This document shows, piece after piece, positions 7,576 to 15,916 of a DNA stretch of 64,000 nucleotides (the first letter of the stretch is position 1; the number at the start of each line of letters is the position of its first letter). The notes under the pieces are model-generated. The model made no database searches. It was not told where the DNA came from and saw only the letters and a list, made by a program, of their open reading frames with translations. Where the stretch lies: contig CAJTFX010000001.1 of assembly GCA_910575555.1 (NCBI GenBank), positions 124,001-188,000 on the forward strand. Direction: 5' to 3'. The stretch is from Lachnospiraceae bacterium (GTDB lineage: Bacteria > Bacillota > Clostridia > Lachnospirales > Lachnospiraceae). The position numbers and the translations under genes were made by a program.

Positions 7576-9756
7576 TTATTCGTTTGTTACAAGCTGTGTG
7601 TAAACGCCGCCTCTTTCGTACAGCTCATCATGTGTTCCGCGCTCTACAACTTCCCCGTTGTCAAGCACGATAATTTCATCGCAGTCGCGTATGGTCGATA
7701 ACCTGTGGGCCACAACGATACAGGTAATTCCACGGTCTTTTATGGCGCTTACAACCTCAAATTCCGTCTTTGCATCCAACGCAGAAGTGGCCTCGTCAAG
7801 AATGATGATGGTCGGATCTTGGGCTAACACACGGGCAATCTCCATTCGCTGCCGCTGGCCGCCCGAAAAGTCCTTGCCTCCCTCAGCGATTTTGTAACTG
7901 TAGCCGCCGTCACGCCGCATAATATCCTCATGAAGCTGCGCATCCCGGGCCGCCATGATTACCTCAAAATCCTCTATCGAATCATCCCACATTTTGATAT
8001 TGTTTGCGATTGTATCTTCAAACAAAATGATATCCTGATCCACCACCGCCAACGATCCGGTAAAAACACTTCTGTCAATTTTTTCTATGGGCTTTCCGTC
8101 AAATAAGATTTCGCCTTCCCAGGGTTTGTAAAGCCCCGAAATCAGCTTTGACAGCGTGGATTTTCCGCAGCCTGATGTGCCCACAAAGGCCACGCGGCTT
8201 CCGGTTTTAAGGGTCAAATTAAAGTTCCTGATCAAAGGCTTGGCAAGACGCGAATAACCAAACGTGACGTTTTTAAGTTCTACGCTGCCCGATAATTTGC
8301 TGTACTTTGCATCCTCCGAAATTCCTTCTCTGCTGCAATTCACATCCGTTGGGTATTCCATCACATCCTCCACACGCTCCATCTGCGTGCGCATTTCCTG
8401 GAACGTCTGTCCCGCCGAAATCAACGTCTGCGCGGGTTCGGTAAAAGAACCTAAAAAGCCCTGAAATGCCATGATCATGCCCACTGTAAATTTCCCATCT
8501 ATTGTAAAATAAACTCCGAGTATCAGTACGGCGATATTGGCCAGTGACGCCACAAGCTCAGGAATCATGCCAAGATACTGATTAAGACGTTCAAAACGCA
8601 CCTGCTGGGTATTCACGCTGGCCTGATAGCCCGCCCACTTCTCAAAAAATCCATTCTCTGCGCCGCTGGCCTTGATGGTTTCCACCGTTTCAATCCCCGC
8701 CACGGTAGCTCCTGCGAGTTTTCCCGCATCACGCATCTGTACCCGGGTAATGTTCATGCGCTTATTGGATATAATCCTTGAGACCACAAGATTGATTACG
8801 ACAGAGGCCACTCCCACCAGCGTCAGAATCGGGTTGTAGCGGAGCATTACAGCAAAATAAAACACCAGCATAACCGTATTTAACGCCAACGGCGCGAAAG
8901 TCTCTGCCAATGACTGGGCAACCGAAGCATTCATTTTCTGCCTCTGCTGAATATCCCCCGCCATACGCTGGGAGAAAAATTCCATCGGCATCCGAAGAAC
9001 CTTCCACATATAATCGGTGCTTCCCACCGCCGAAAGCTGACCGTTTATTTTCAGCGAATACACAGCTTTCATCCATTCCACAATAAGCTGTATCACGCTT
9101 ATTCCTCCAAGCGCAAAAATAAACGGCAAAAACCATTCCGGGTTTTCACCGGTAAGCAGCCTATCCAGGAAAACCCGTGAGAATGCCGGGGTGATAATCC
9201 CCAACAGTGCGGTAATCAGCGTTGTCAACGCCACAAATACCATTGCTGTTTTGGCCTCTTTCAGCCGTTTTTTCGCAAACTTCAGTATGCTTTTGGGGGC
9301 TCCGCCCGGCTCAAAACTCTCTGAAGGCTCGAACATCAGGCAAATCCCCGTAAAAGACTTGTCAAATAGTTCCATGGCCACGGAATAACTCCCTTTTGCA
9401 GGGTCATTCAGGTATGCCTTGCTGCCCTTGAAGCCGTCCAACACTACAAAATGATTGAAATTCCAATGAATGATACAGGGAAATTTTCCATTCTCTTTTA
9501 AACCCTCCGGCTCATAGCGATAGCCCTTTGCGACCAACCCATAGCTGCGCGCTGCTTTTAGGATGTTTTTCGCATTGGAACCGTCGCGCGATACGCCGCA
9601 GTCAGCGCGTACCTGCTCAAGGGGTATCCATTTCCCGTAATATGCAAGGATCATCGTGAGAGAAGCCGCGCCGCACTCCAGCGCTTCCATCTGCATTACC
9701 ACAGGAACTTTCACCTTGCCGGTTCTGACAGGCTGCTTTATCTTTTTCGTACCCAT
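7576..9756 (-). CDS. C39 peptidase-containing ABC exporter (NHLM-type subunit 1)
   Basis: 726 residues. An N-terminal C39 bacteriocin-processing peptidase carries the catalytic Cys in ALECGAASL (C28) and the catalytic His/Asp region (WNFNHFVVLDGF, YLNDP). An ABC transmembrane domain and an ATPase (GTSGCGKST, FSGGQRQRM, IIILDEAT) follow. It should cleave the leader after the GG motif and export the modified peptide. ATG 9756 is favoured over the in-frame GTG at 9768 because GAGAGGTG lies at normal distance. It starts 15 bases after the HlyD-like gene ends, so one transcript is likely for 10254-5355. Confidence 0.93.
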   Translation of the reverse strand: MGTKKIKQPVRTGKVKVPVVMQMEALECGAASLTMILAYYGKWIPLEQVRADCGVSRDGSNAKNILKAARSYGLVAKGYRYEPEGLKENGKFPCIIHWNFNHFVVLDGFKGSKAYLNDPAKGSYSVAMELFDKSFTGICLMFEPSESFEPGGAPKSILKFAKKRLKEAKTAMVFVALTTLITALLGIITPAFSRVFLDRLLTGENPEWFLPFIFALGGISVIQLIVEWMKAVYSLKINGQLSAVGSTDYMWKVLRMPMEFFSQRMAGDIQQRQKMNASVAQSLAETFAPLALNTVMLVFYFAVMLRYNPILTLVGVASVVINLVVSRIISNKRMNITRVQMRDAGKLAGATVAGIETVETIKASGAENGFFEKWAGYQASVNTQQVRFERLNQYLGMIPELVASLANIAVLILGVYFTIDGKFTVGMIMAFQGFLGSFTEPAQTLISAGQTFQEMRTQMERVEDVMEYPTDVNCSREGISEDAKYSKLSGSVELKNVTFGYSRLAKPLIRNFNLTLKTGSRVAFVGTSGCGKSTLSKLISGLYKPWEGEILFDGKPIEKIDRSVFTGSLAVVDQDIILFEDTIANNIKMWDDSIEDFEVIMAARDAQLHEDIMRRDGGYSYKIAEGGKDFSGGQRQRMEIARVLAQDPTIIILDEATSALDAKTEFEVVSAIKDRGITCIVVAHRLSTIRDCDEIIVLDNGEVVERGTHDELYERGGVYTQLVTNE

Positions 9757-9771
9757 CTTCAGACTCACCTC

Positions 9772-10254
9772 TCAGTTCAGTATAAACGACATCGGCGATA
9801 CGCTTTCTGTCACGATTTCAGTCTTGTATGTACCGTCTGGAATATCCGCATCTGCAATTATCTCATACCTCCACTCACCCTCAGAAAAACCTCCGAGATG
9901 CATCAAATAGGGAGCCATATCCGAGTTTACAGCAATCGGCCTTTCGGCAATTTCAGAAACAGCGAAATCATTTCCATTCACTTTTATCAGCATTCCCGCT
10001 TTAATCTTAGCGGCGTCTTTCTCCGTAACATAGCAGATAAAAATGCCGTTTTCGCATGTCCCCGCAGAGAGGATCTTGCTTTCGAGACGCCCGAAAACTC
10101 CCCAGACGCATACTCCCGCCAGCAAAACAATCACCGCCGCCAGCATCACCCATACGCTCGGATTGGATACGCGGATATAATCATTGAGCTGCTCGGGAGA
10201 AGAAACACAGTCAATACTTGATTTACGAAACATTTGTTTTTCATTATACTTCAT
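9772..10254 (-). CDS. Small HlyD-like NHLM secretion protein
   Basis: 160 residues: a short cytosolic start, one membrane helix (about residues 33-52, VWVMLAAVIVLLAGVCVWGVF) and an outside beta domain of biotinyl-lipoyl/HlyD type (SAGTCENGIFICYVTEKDAAKIKAGMLIKVNG). It lacks the long coiled coil of full membrane-fusion proteins, so this is a minimal version. It is first in the exporter operon and starts with GGAGGT ahead of ATG 10254. It probably assists the two ABC subunits during peptide export. Confidence 0.8.
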   Translation of the reverse strand: MKYNEKQMFRKSSIDCVSSPEQLNDYIRVSNPSVWVMLAAVIVLLAGVCVWGVFGRLESKILSAGTCENGIFICYVTEKDAAKIKAGMLIKVNGNDFAVSEIAERPIAVNSDMAPYLMHLGGFSEGEWRYEIIADADIPDGTYKTEIVTESVSPMSFILN

Positions 10255-10383
10255 GATAACCTCCAGTTATATTCTAATATAATTATTAAACAATTTAAAT
10301 CAAACTTCAAAAAGAGCAGATTAACTGCCAAAAATAGCATTAATCTGCCAAAATTTCATGGAAACGTTATAAATTTGCAGTTA

Positions 10384-10430
10384 CTAGCGCTACAGCAAAC
10401 GTTTTATATTTGGATACGAAGAGATTCATG
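10384..10430 (+). repeat. Partial copy of the GGATACGGACGGAACT palindrome family
   Basis: The segment GCTACAGCAAACGTTTTATATTTGGATACGA matches the left flank and left end of the full copy at 14657 (there CTACAGCGAACTTTTTATATTTGGATACGG). The right end is missing and the sequence diverges after GGATACG, so this is a truncated or degenerate copy. Confidence 0.5.
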
Positions 10431-10496
10431 CGGCGTTGCCGGAAGCCAGGAATTCATTAAATACGCCGAACTCCTGACGGCCTTCAATCATAAAAA

Positions 10497-10592
10497 GGGG
10501 TTGTCCCATTAAATATTACTCCGGCAAAGACAGATACATTTTGCCTCCTGACATCCTATATCCGGCCCAGAATATCTCAATGGGACAGCCCC
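10497..10592. repeat. MITE-like palindromic element, 96 bp
   Basis: Terminal inverted repeats GGGGTTGTCCCATT and AATGGGACAGCCCC (one mismatch) bound 96 bases without a gene. The repeats extend inward as an imperfect AAATATT/AATAT pairing. The ends resemble those of the element at 3247-3350 (GGGGCTGTC), but the interior differs. It lies between the DUF2461 gene and the exporter operon. Confidence 0.6.
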
Positions 10593-10633
10593 AAAACCAT
10601 ATCAGCAGAAACAGACTAAAAGATGTGTATCAC

Positions 10634-11317
10634 TTAACGCTTCGGCATCTGAAATCCCGTAAGCGCCTGATTCAAATAGTCGTTAAAGGGTTTCATGATC
10701 CGGAATATTTCTGCCGCCTTTGCAAGCAATGCTTCGGCGTCCTTTAATTCCTCATCCTGCAGCGGATATTCCAGATACCAGCTTTTAAATTTCAGGTACT
10801 CCGCCTGGGGATGTTCTTTCTCATATCCTGCCGGAACATTTTTCAATGCAGTACCCTGCACCGTGAAATGTTTTTCAAACTCCGGCTCATGTATGATTTT
10901 TTCCCATTCCCGGCCATGGTCCGTGATGTAATCCCGCACCATCTTTGTGGCGTCCTTGAACATATCCGCAAATAAGCCGCCGCCTAAAAAAGACTGATTG
11001 CCGGGCTTTATCATAAGATAATAACCCACAGGAACCGGCAATTTGCCCTTAGAGGAAATATGAGCGCGGAAGGCGGGATTATAAGGGGATTTATCATGGC
11101 TGAAACGGGTATCCCTGACAATCTTAAAGGTAAGATCTTTAGGATTGTTATGCAGGATACTGCTGTCAAACGTTCCGATTTCCTGTATCAGTGCCTGCAG
11201 GAATGCTTCAAATTCTGCATTTGCCATTTTAAATCTGTCTTTGTTGGCATGATAAAATTCACGGTTGTTATTCATGTTTAATTCCGATAAATAATCTATA
11301 ATTGCCTGTGTATTCAT
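10634..11317 (-). CDS. DUF2461 family protein
   Basis: 227 residues, full length for the DUF2461 (TIGR02453) family. Characteristic features are the N-terminal LSELNMNNNREFYHANKDRF segment, the DTRFSHDKSPYNPAFRAHIS motif and the GYYLMIKPGNQSFLGGG strand. The biochemical role is not established. It ends 16 bases after the sigma-factor gene in the same direction, so the two may be co-transcribed. Confidence 0.85.
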   Translation of the reverse strand: MNTQAIIDYLSELNMNNNREFYHANKDRFKMANAEFEAFLQALIQEIGTFDSSILHNNPKDLTFKIVRDTRFSHDKSPYNPAFRAHISSKGKLPVPVGYYLMIKPGNQSFLGGGLFADMFKDATKMVRDYITDHGREWEKIIHEPEFEKHFTVQGTALKNVPAGYEKEHPQAEYLKFKSWYLEYPLQDEELKDAEALLAKAAEIFRIMKPFNDYLNQALTGFQMPKR

Positions 11318-11333
11318 TCTTCTGTCCTCTCCT

Positions 11334-12188
11334 TTATGAGTTCCGGATAACGGAAAGCTGCGTGGAATCTAAAAATTCCTGTATCAGATGCCTGGTGCGC
11401 TGAGGAGACTGATAAGGCTTACAGAAGGAAAAATCCTGTGATAAATCATCAATTTCTTCCATGGCGTTTTTCACATCCCTCATGGTCTGAACGGGAATTT
11501 CCGTGGCTGTCACATAGTCTAACTGCATCGGGTTAATCCGATGATTTTGTATGGCATAATTGATCCTGTCCCTGCATTTACAGCTGCCACGGCCGTATTC
11601 TCCGCAATATTTTCCAAGAAAATCCGCCATTTTTCTGCGTATGCGGGAAAGCCGCTGACGGTAGGCTTCCGGAGTCATTTCCAGTATCTCTCCTGCCATG
11701 CGGCTGTCAATCTGAAACATCGTGCCCAAGATAAAGATACATCTGCTTTCCGCATCAAGACACTGGAGCATAACATTGGTGCAGGACATTTTCAGTTCCT
11801 CCGCCAGAAGCTCCTTCTCCACATTCTGGGTCAAATCCGGCACATCCTGGATATTTCCGTTTTCTATATCGTCTCCGTAATATTCAAAGCTGGGCGCAAA
11901 ACGGGCAAACATGTGCTTTTTGTAACTTTTCAGGTGATTCACGGCTATGCTAAACACCCAGGTTGTAAAGGCGCTGTCTCCCCGGAACGACGACAGATGC
12001 GTTATCATTTTCAGCAGAATATCCTGTGCGGCGTCCTCCGCGTCTGAGAATGTGCCGAGCATCCGCAGGGATAAATTAAATACCATGTCCTGAACCTCCG
12101 TCACCAGAGCTTCAAGGGCTTTTTTATCCCCTGCAGTGGCTTTCTTTACTAAATCCTGTAATTCTTCCTTGTTTTTGTTCTTCATCAT
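11334..12188 (-). CDS. Sigma-70 family (ECF-like) RNA polymerase sigma factor
   Basis: 284 residues. Region 2 is clear (LMVFNLSLRMLGTFSDAEDAAQDILLK, then FTTWVFSIAVNHLKSYKK). Region 4 follows (CIFILGTMFQIDSRMAGEILEMTPEAYRQRLSRIRRKM). A C-terminal extension of about 90 residues carries CGEYGRGSCKCRDR, a possible metal-binding patch absent from minimal ECF factors. The start is the first of two ATGs (12188) after AGGAGGTAAA. No anti-sigma gene is adjacent, so the extension may regulate the factor itself. Target promoters are unknown. Confidence 0.82.
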   Translation of the reverse strand: MMKNKNKEELQDLVKKATAGDKKALEALVTEVQDMVFNLSLRMLGTFSDAEDAAQDILLKMITHLSSFRGDSAFTTWVFSIAVNHLKSYKKHMFARFAPSFEYYGDDIENGNIQDVPDLTQNVEKELLAEELKMSCTNVMLQCLDAESRCIFILGTMFQIDSRMAGEILEMTPEAYRQRLSRIRRKMADFLGKYCGEYGRGSCKCRDRINYAIQNHRINPMQLDYVTATEIPVQTMRDVKNAMEEIDDLSQDFSFCKPYQSPQRTRHLIQEFLDSTQLSVIRNS

Positions 12189-12379
12189 TTTACCTCCTAC
12201 CTGATTAGACACGTTTTCTTTGGCTGTGTGACAAAAATTTTCAAAAAAATATATATAATCTGCAAAATACTGCGATATTTAACCGCCGAAGTAATATGTT
12301 CCCGCCGCAATAATCATATACGGCAAAGCAGAAAAAAGCAACCCTTCCGTCCGGCTGCCCCGGCGCATGTAAAAATCCA

Positions 12380-12429
12380 TTGACATAATTTTTTTGCTGC
12401 TTTATAATATTTTTATTACATCCGTAAGA
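12380..12429 (+). promoter_or_regulatory. blaI-blaR1 promoter and BlaI-type operator
   Basis: TTGACA (12380-12385), 17-base spacer, TATAAT (12403-12408): a perfect consensus promoter. An operator, TATTACATCCGTAAGA (12414-12429), follows at the transcription start. Read on the other strand it is TCTTAC-N4-GTAATA, the same pattern as the three sites upstream of the PBP gene. Confidence 0.85.
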
Positions 12430-12445
12430 TTAGGAGGGATTTATC

Positions 12446-12832
12446 TTGAAAAAACTGCCTCAGATTTCCGAAGCTGAATTTGAAGTTATGAAAATTGTCT
12501 GGAAAGAATCTCCCATCAGCACCAATGAGATCACAGACCGACTGGTGAGAACCACATCCTGGAGCCCGAAAACCATCCAGACGCTCATCAAGCGTTTGGT
12601 GACGAAAGGCGCCCTGACCTATGAAAAGCACAGCAGAATGTTTGTCTATACTCCTCTGGTCAGTGAGGACGAGTACATTGGCCAGGAAAGCAGCTCTTTC
12701 CTGAAACGGTTCTACAACGGCAACATTTCCGCCATGCTCTCGGCCTATCTTGAGCATGACAGGCTCTCAGAAACAGAACTAAGCGCGCTGCGCTCTCTTC
12801 TGGACAAAAATTCTCCAAAAGGGGGAAACTGA
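12446..12832 (+). CDS. blaI: BlaI/MecI family repressor
   Basis: 128 residues, the family's usual length. It has the winged-helix DNA-binding domain (ISEAEFEVMKIVWKESPISTNEITDRL, WSPKTIQTLIKRLVTKG) and the C-terminal dimer domain. In this family the repressor is cleaved or released when its BlaR1 partner senses a beta-lactam. The start is TTG at 12446, eight bases after AGGAGG, giving MKKLPQISEAEFEVM as in relatives. The stop is one base before the blaR1 ATG. Its own promoter and the PBP promoter both carry matching operators. Confidence 0.93.
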   Translation: MKKLPQISEAEFEVMKIVWKESPISTNEITDRLVRTTSWSPKTIQTLIKRLVTKGALTYEKHSRMFVYTPLVSEDEYIGQESSSFLKRFYNGNISAMLSAYLEHDRLSETELSALRSLLDKNSPKGGN

Positions 12833-12833
12833 C

Positions 12834-14621
12834 ATGGAAGCTTTCATCATCCGTTTTCTTATCTGCAATATTTTTATCAGTATCATCGCCGGAGCGCTTC
12901 TGACAGCCAAATTCCTGCTGCGCAAAAGCCTTACCAGCCGTATGCAGTATAATCTTGGGTTTCTTCTGCTTATCCTGCTGACAGTCCCCTTCCTGCCTGC
13001 CGGGCAATTGGGAAATCTGCAGGTTTTTTCCTGGTTCAGCCAGACTTCCGCCTCCCCCGGCACAGCTTCCGCAGAAAACACCGCCCCGATTCCTCAGACA
13101 GCCCAGACAGACTGGATGAATGATTTCAGTATCACCGTCAGCAGAAACACTCCCTCCGCCGTGGGGCTCCTGCTGTGGATTTTATGGATTGCAGGGATGT
13201 TCGCCATGGGCCTGTTTCTTTTAACATCCGTCCTTCGTTTCCGGGCCCTGAAAAAATCCGCCCTTCCACTGCAGAACCCCAAACTGCGCAGCCTGTATCA
13301 TTGCTGCCTGGAAGAAATGAACATCACAAGAAAGATTCCCATTTACAGTACGGCATTTTTGCAATCCCCGGTGATTGCAGGACTTTTCCGTCCCCGCATT
13401 TACCTGCCGATTTTTCTGATTTCCGGCTGCAGCCGTAAAGACCTGCGGTATATGCTGCTTCACGAGCTTTCCCATTACCGGCACAGAGACGCCCTTGCAA
13501 ACCTTCTGATGAATCTCGCCTGCGTATTCTATTGGTTTAACCCTTTTGTGCGGTATGCCCTGAAAGAAATGAAAAACGACGGGGAACTGGCCTGCGACGC
13601 TTCCGTTTTAAGGATGCTGAGAAAAGAGGATTATGACGACTACGGAATGACATTGATTAATTTTGCCGAAAAAATATCATGTTCCCCCTTCCCTTTTGTT
13701 TCCGGTATGGGCGGAAGCATGGCGCAGATGAAAAAACGGGTGCTTCACATTGCAACTTTTCAGAAAGCCTCCCGCCGAAAAATTTTCCGGGGATTTCTTA
13801 TCTGCGGGCTGCTGACCCTTCTGTGCGCTGCTTTTCTCCCGCTTCTGTCTCTGCAGGCAGGAAATCAGAGCCGCTGCTTCTTTTCTGAACAGGGAAAGAA
13901 CGTTACATACCTTGACTTAACTGCTTCTTTCGGCGAATATGACGGCAGTTTCGTTCTGTATGATTCTGCAAATGACGCATGGCAGATTTACAATAAGGAG
14001 CAGGCCCAGACACGCCTTACGCCTGTTTCCACCTACAAAATCTACAGTGCGCTGCTGGGCTTGGAAGCCGGCATTATTTCCCCGGAGCACTCCCGAATCG
14101 CCTGGGACGGCAAGCCTTACCCATTTGACTCCTGGAATGGTGACCAGACGCTGGACTCTGCCATGGAGCATTCCGTAACCTGGTACTTCCAGTCCATCGA
14201 CCGGCAGGCAGGCAAACCGTTAATCCGGGATTTTATTCAGAAAATAGGCTATGGCAGCCAGACTGTTACCGGAGATATATCCACTTACTGGACAGATTCC
14301 ACTTTAAGCATCTCTCCCATTGAACAGGTGGAGCTGCTGCAAAAATTTCAGAAAAACCAATTTGGCTTCTCACCGGAAAATGTCAATGCCGTAAAAGAAT
14401 CCATTCACCTGTATGCCGCAGACGGCGGGGACGTCTACGGAAAAACCGGAACCAGAGGAGAACAGGGCCGCAATACCCTTGGATGGTTTATCGGCTATCT
14501 TGAGGCAAACGGCAATACCTATTTCTTCGCCACAAACATTCAGCATGAAACCTCTGCTGCCGGGTCTGACGCCGCAGAACTGACTTTTTCCATTCTCTCT
14601 GAGTTGGAAATCTGGCAGTAA
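12834..14621 (+). CDS. blaR1: BlaR1/MecR1-type sensor with M56 protease and class D sensor domain
   Basis: 595 residues. N-terminal membrane helices surround the M56 metalloprotease motif HELSH (210-214) with the downstream NPFVRYALKEMKNDGELACD segment. A further helix (about 325-345) leads to an extracellular class D beta-lactamase-like sensor with STYK (399-402), SVT (447), YGS (473) and KTG (537). Acylation by a beta-lactam should activate the cytosolic protease and relieve BlaI repression. The domain order and length are those of complete BlaR1 proteins. It is translationally coupled to blaI and convergent with the class D/PBP operon. Confidence 0.92.
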   Translation: MEAFIIRFLICNIFISIIAGALLTAKFLLRKSLTSRMQYNLGFLLLILLTVPFLPAGQLGNLQVFSWFSQTSASPGTASAENTAPIPQTAQTDWMNDFSITVSRNTPSAVGLLLWILWIAGMFAMGLFLLTSVLRFRALKKSALPLQNPKLRSLYHCCLEEMNITRKIPIYSTAFLQSPVIAGLFRPRIYLPIFLISGCSRKDLRYMLLHELSHYRHRDALANLLMNLACVFYWFNPFVRYALKEMKNDGELACDASVLRMLRKEDYDDYGMTLINFAEKISCSPFPFVSGMGGSMAQMKKRVLHIATFQKASRRKIFRGFLICGLLTLLCAAFLPLLSLQAGNQSRCFFSEQGKNVTYLDLTASFGEYDGSFVLYDSANDAWQIYNKEQAQTRLTPVSTYKIYSALLGLEAGIISPEHSRIAWDGKPYPFDSWNGDQTLDSAMEHSVTWYFQSIDRQAGKPLIRDFIQKIGYGSQTVTGDISTYWTDSTLSISPIEQVELLQKFQKNQFGFSPENVNAVKESIHLYAADGGDVYGKTGTRGEQGRNTLGWFIGYLEANGNTYFFATNIQHETSAAGSDAAELTFSILSELEIWQ

Positions 14622-14632
14622 TTTGTCTGACA

Positions 14633-14656
14633 CTGTAGTACTACAGCGAACTTTTT
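14633..14656 (+). terminator. Putative terminator after blaR1
   Basis: A perfect palindrome CTGTAGTACTACAG (14633-14646) is followed by CGAACTTTTTATA. It lies 12 bases after the blaR1 stop. The stem is short, so efficiency is uncertain, and the adjacent palindrome element may also terminate transcription from both sides. Confidence 0.4.
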
Positions 14657-14868
14657 ATATTTGGATACGGACGGAACTACCGGATTGCCCTTTGACACGC
14701 AAACCGGGCAGCGTTCCGGCGAACTAACTGCCAACTGCGGCTAAGGAAGTCAGGAAAGCCTTCCTTCCTAAGTCTCCGTAAGCAGTAGATTTCGCTTCCA
14801 CACAATACGCCCATGAATGGTTTGCTTAGCCAAAGGGCAATCCGGCAGTTCCTGTGTATCGAAATATA
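14657..14868 (+). repeat. Full-length copy 1 of the GGATACGGACGGAACT palindrome family
   Basis: 212 bases from TATTTGGATACGGACGG to CTGTGTATCGAAATATA, in the space between convergent blaR1 and the class D gene. The 22-base arms (14673-14694 and 14831-14852) pair with one mismatch (GGAACTxCCGGATTGCCCTTTG). The interior shares CGGCGAACTAACTGCC and AGTCTCCGTAAGCAGT blocks with the copies near 48 kb and has an apical AGGAAG/CTTCCT pairing. Confidence 0.85.
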
Positions 14869-14874
14869 GATTGT

Positions 14875-15897
14875 TCATTCTATTTCATATTGTACCAGGC
14901 GGACTGCAATTTCCCTGGCCACTGCACTGGATACCTCCATGCCATCCGTCCTGCCCAGATACACGCAAAAATAAACGTTCCCCTGAGGGGTTTCGGCAAA
15001 TCCGGTAAACCAGGCGTCCGCAACTATCCCCTGGACTTTGCCCATTCCGGTTTTTCCATATATGGAAAAGCCGGTTTCCTGTGATTCTTCCAACAACATT
15101 ACTTCTTTCAGCGCATTCTTTGTTTCTTCTGAATACACAGAGTCTTTTCCAAATATACGCTCCATGACCTCTGTCTGCTCTTTGGGAGAAATCGCCAGCG
15201 ACGATTCGATCCAGAACCCGGTCAAAGCACGGTTATTGTTATGGGTATTCAGCTGCCCTTCCCAATCGGAGCTATCGCGGTTTCCATAGGAAAGTCTGTC
15301 TAATTCTTCCTGCATCCGCTCCTGGCCGATCTCATCTGTCAGTTCCCTGAAATACCAGACGCAGGAATCGCAGAAAGCCCCCCTGAAATCCTTATCCTGA
15401 TTCCAGTTTTCATTCCAGAACATTTCCCCGCTCCATTGACGCAGGGAATCGTCCGGATCAAGCAGCCCATGTTCTAAAGCGGTCAGGGATGAAATAATCT
15501 TAAAAGTAGAGCATGGAGACCGTCTTGCTGCAGCAAGCTCCTGGTTATATATCTTAAACTGCCGGTTCAGCGGATCGTATAGAACTGCAGCCCCATGAAG
15601 GCCGCCGAAATATTCTGACCAGTCCTCTTCTGTTTCTGCCGCCTCTGAAAGTTCCTGATTTTCATTTTCACTTTCTGAAAGTTCCTGATTTTCATTTTCA
15701 CGCTCGGAAGATTTCTGGTTTTCTTTGTTTTCACTCTCTGAGGATTCCTGTTCCTCCTCTTTTCCCTCCTCAAAGGCTTCTGTTTCTGATTCTGCCGATT
15801 TTTTTTCATCACTGAAATTTTCAGAACAGCCGCTAAAAATAAGTATGAACATGATTACACATCCCAATAATTTTACAAAATGATTCTGTTTTTTCAT
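14875..15897 (-). CDS. Class D (OXA-type) beta-lactamase-like lipoprotein
   Basis: 340 residues. Lipoprotein signal ending FSGC (C24), then a Glu/Ser/Asn-rich linker (about 27-92) with repeated ENENQELSES units, then a class D serine beta-lactamase domain. All catalytic motifs are present: STFK (130-133, with the Lys normally carbamylated), SCV (178-180), YGN (204-206), KTG (282-284), and the WFTGF segment. It is either a membrane-anchored beta-lactamase or a penicillin-binding decoy; activity cannot be told from sequence. It follows the PBP gene by 19 bases behind AGGAGG and shares its BlaI-controlled promoter. Confidence 0.87.
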   Translation of the reverse strand: MKKQNHFVKLLGCVIMFILIFSGCSENFSDEKKSAESETEAFEEGKEEEQESSESENKENQKSSERENENQELSESENENQELSEAAETEEDWSEYFGGLHGAAVLYDPLNRQFKIYNQELAAARRSPCSTFKIISSLTALEHGLLDPDDSLRQWSGEMFWNENWNQDKDFRGAFCDSCVWYFRELTDEIGQERMQEELDRLSYGNRDSSDWEGQLNTHNNNRALTGFWIESSLAISPKEQTEVMERIFGKDSVYSEETKNALKEVMLLEESQETGFSIYGKTGMGKVQGIVADAWFTGFAETPQGNVYFCVYLGRTDGMEVSSAVAREIAVRLVQYEIE

Positions 15898-15916
15898 AAA
15901 TGCCTCCTGTTTATCA

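Larger units (their letters stand above)
10255..10633. other. Intergenic region upstream of the exporter operon
   Basis: 379 bases. It holds a possible minus-strand promoter (TTGAAG, 17 bases, AATAAT, close to 10270-10300) and a hairpin GCAGATTAA/TTAATCTGC (10316-10348) followed on the minus strand by CTCTTTTT, possibly an attenuator or terminator. It also holds a fragment of the dispersed palindrome family (about 10384-10430) and the MITE-like element at 10497-10592. Confidence 0.5.

Noticed and set aside
14633-14646. CTGTAGTACTACAG as a fifth BlaI operator
   Set aside because: The half-sites do not fit TCTTAC-N4-GTAAT and the position is downstream of convergent genes; a terminator role fits better.
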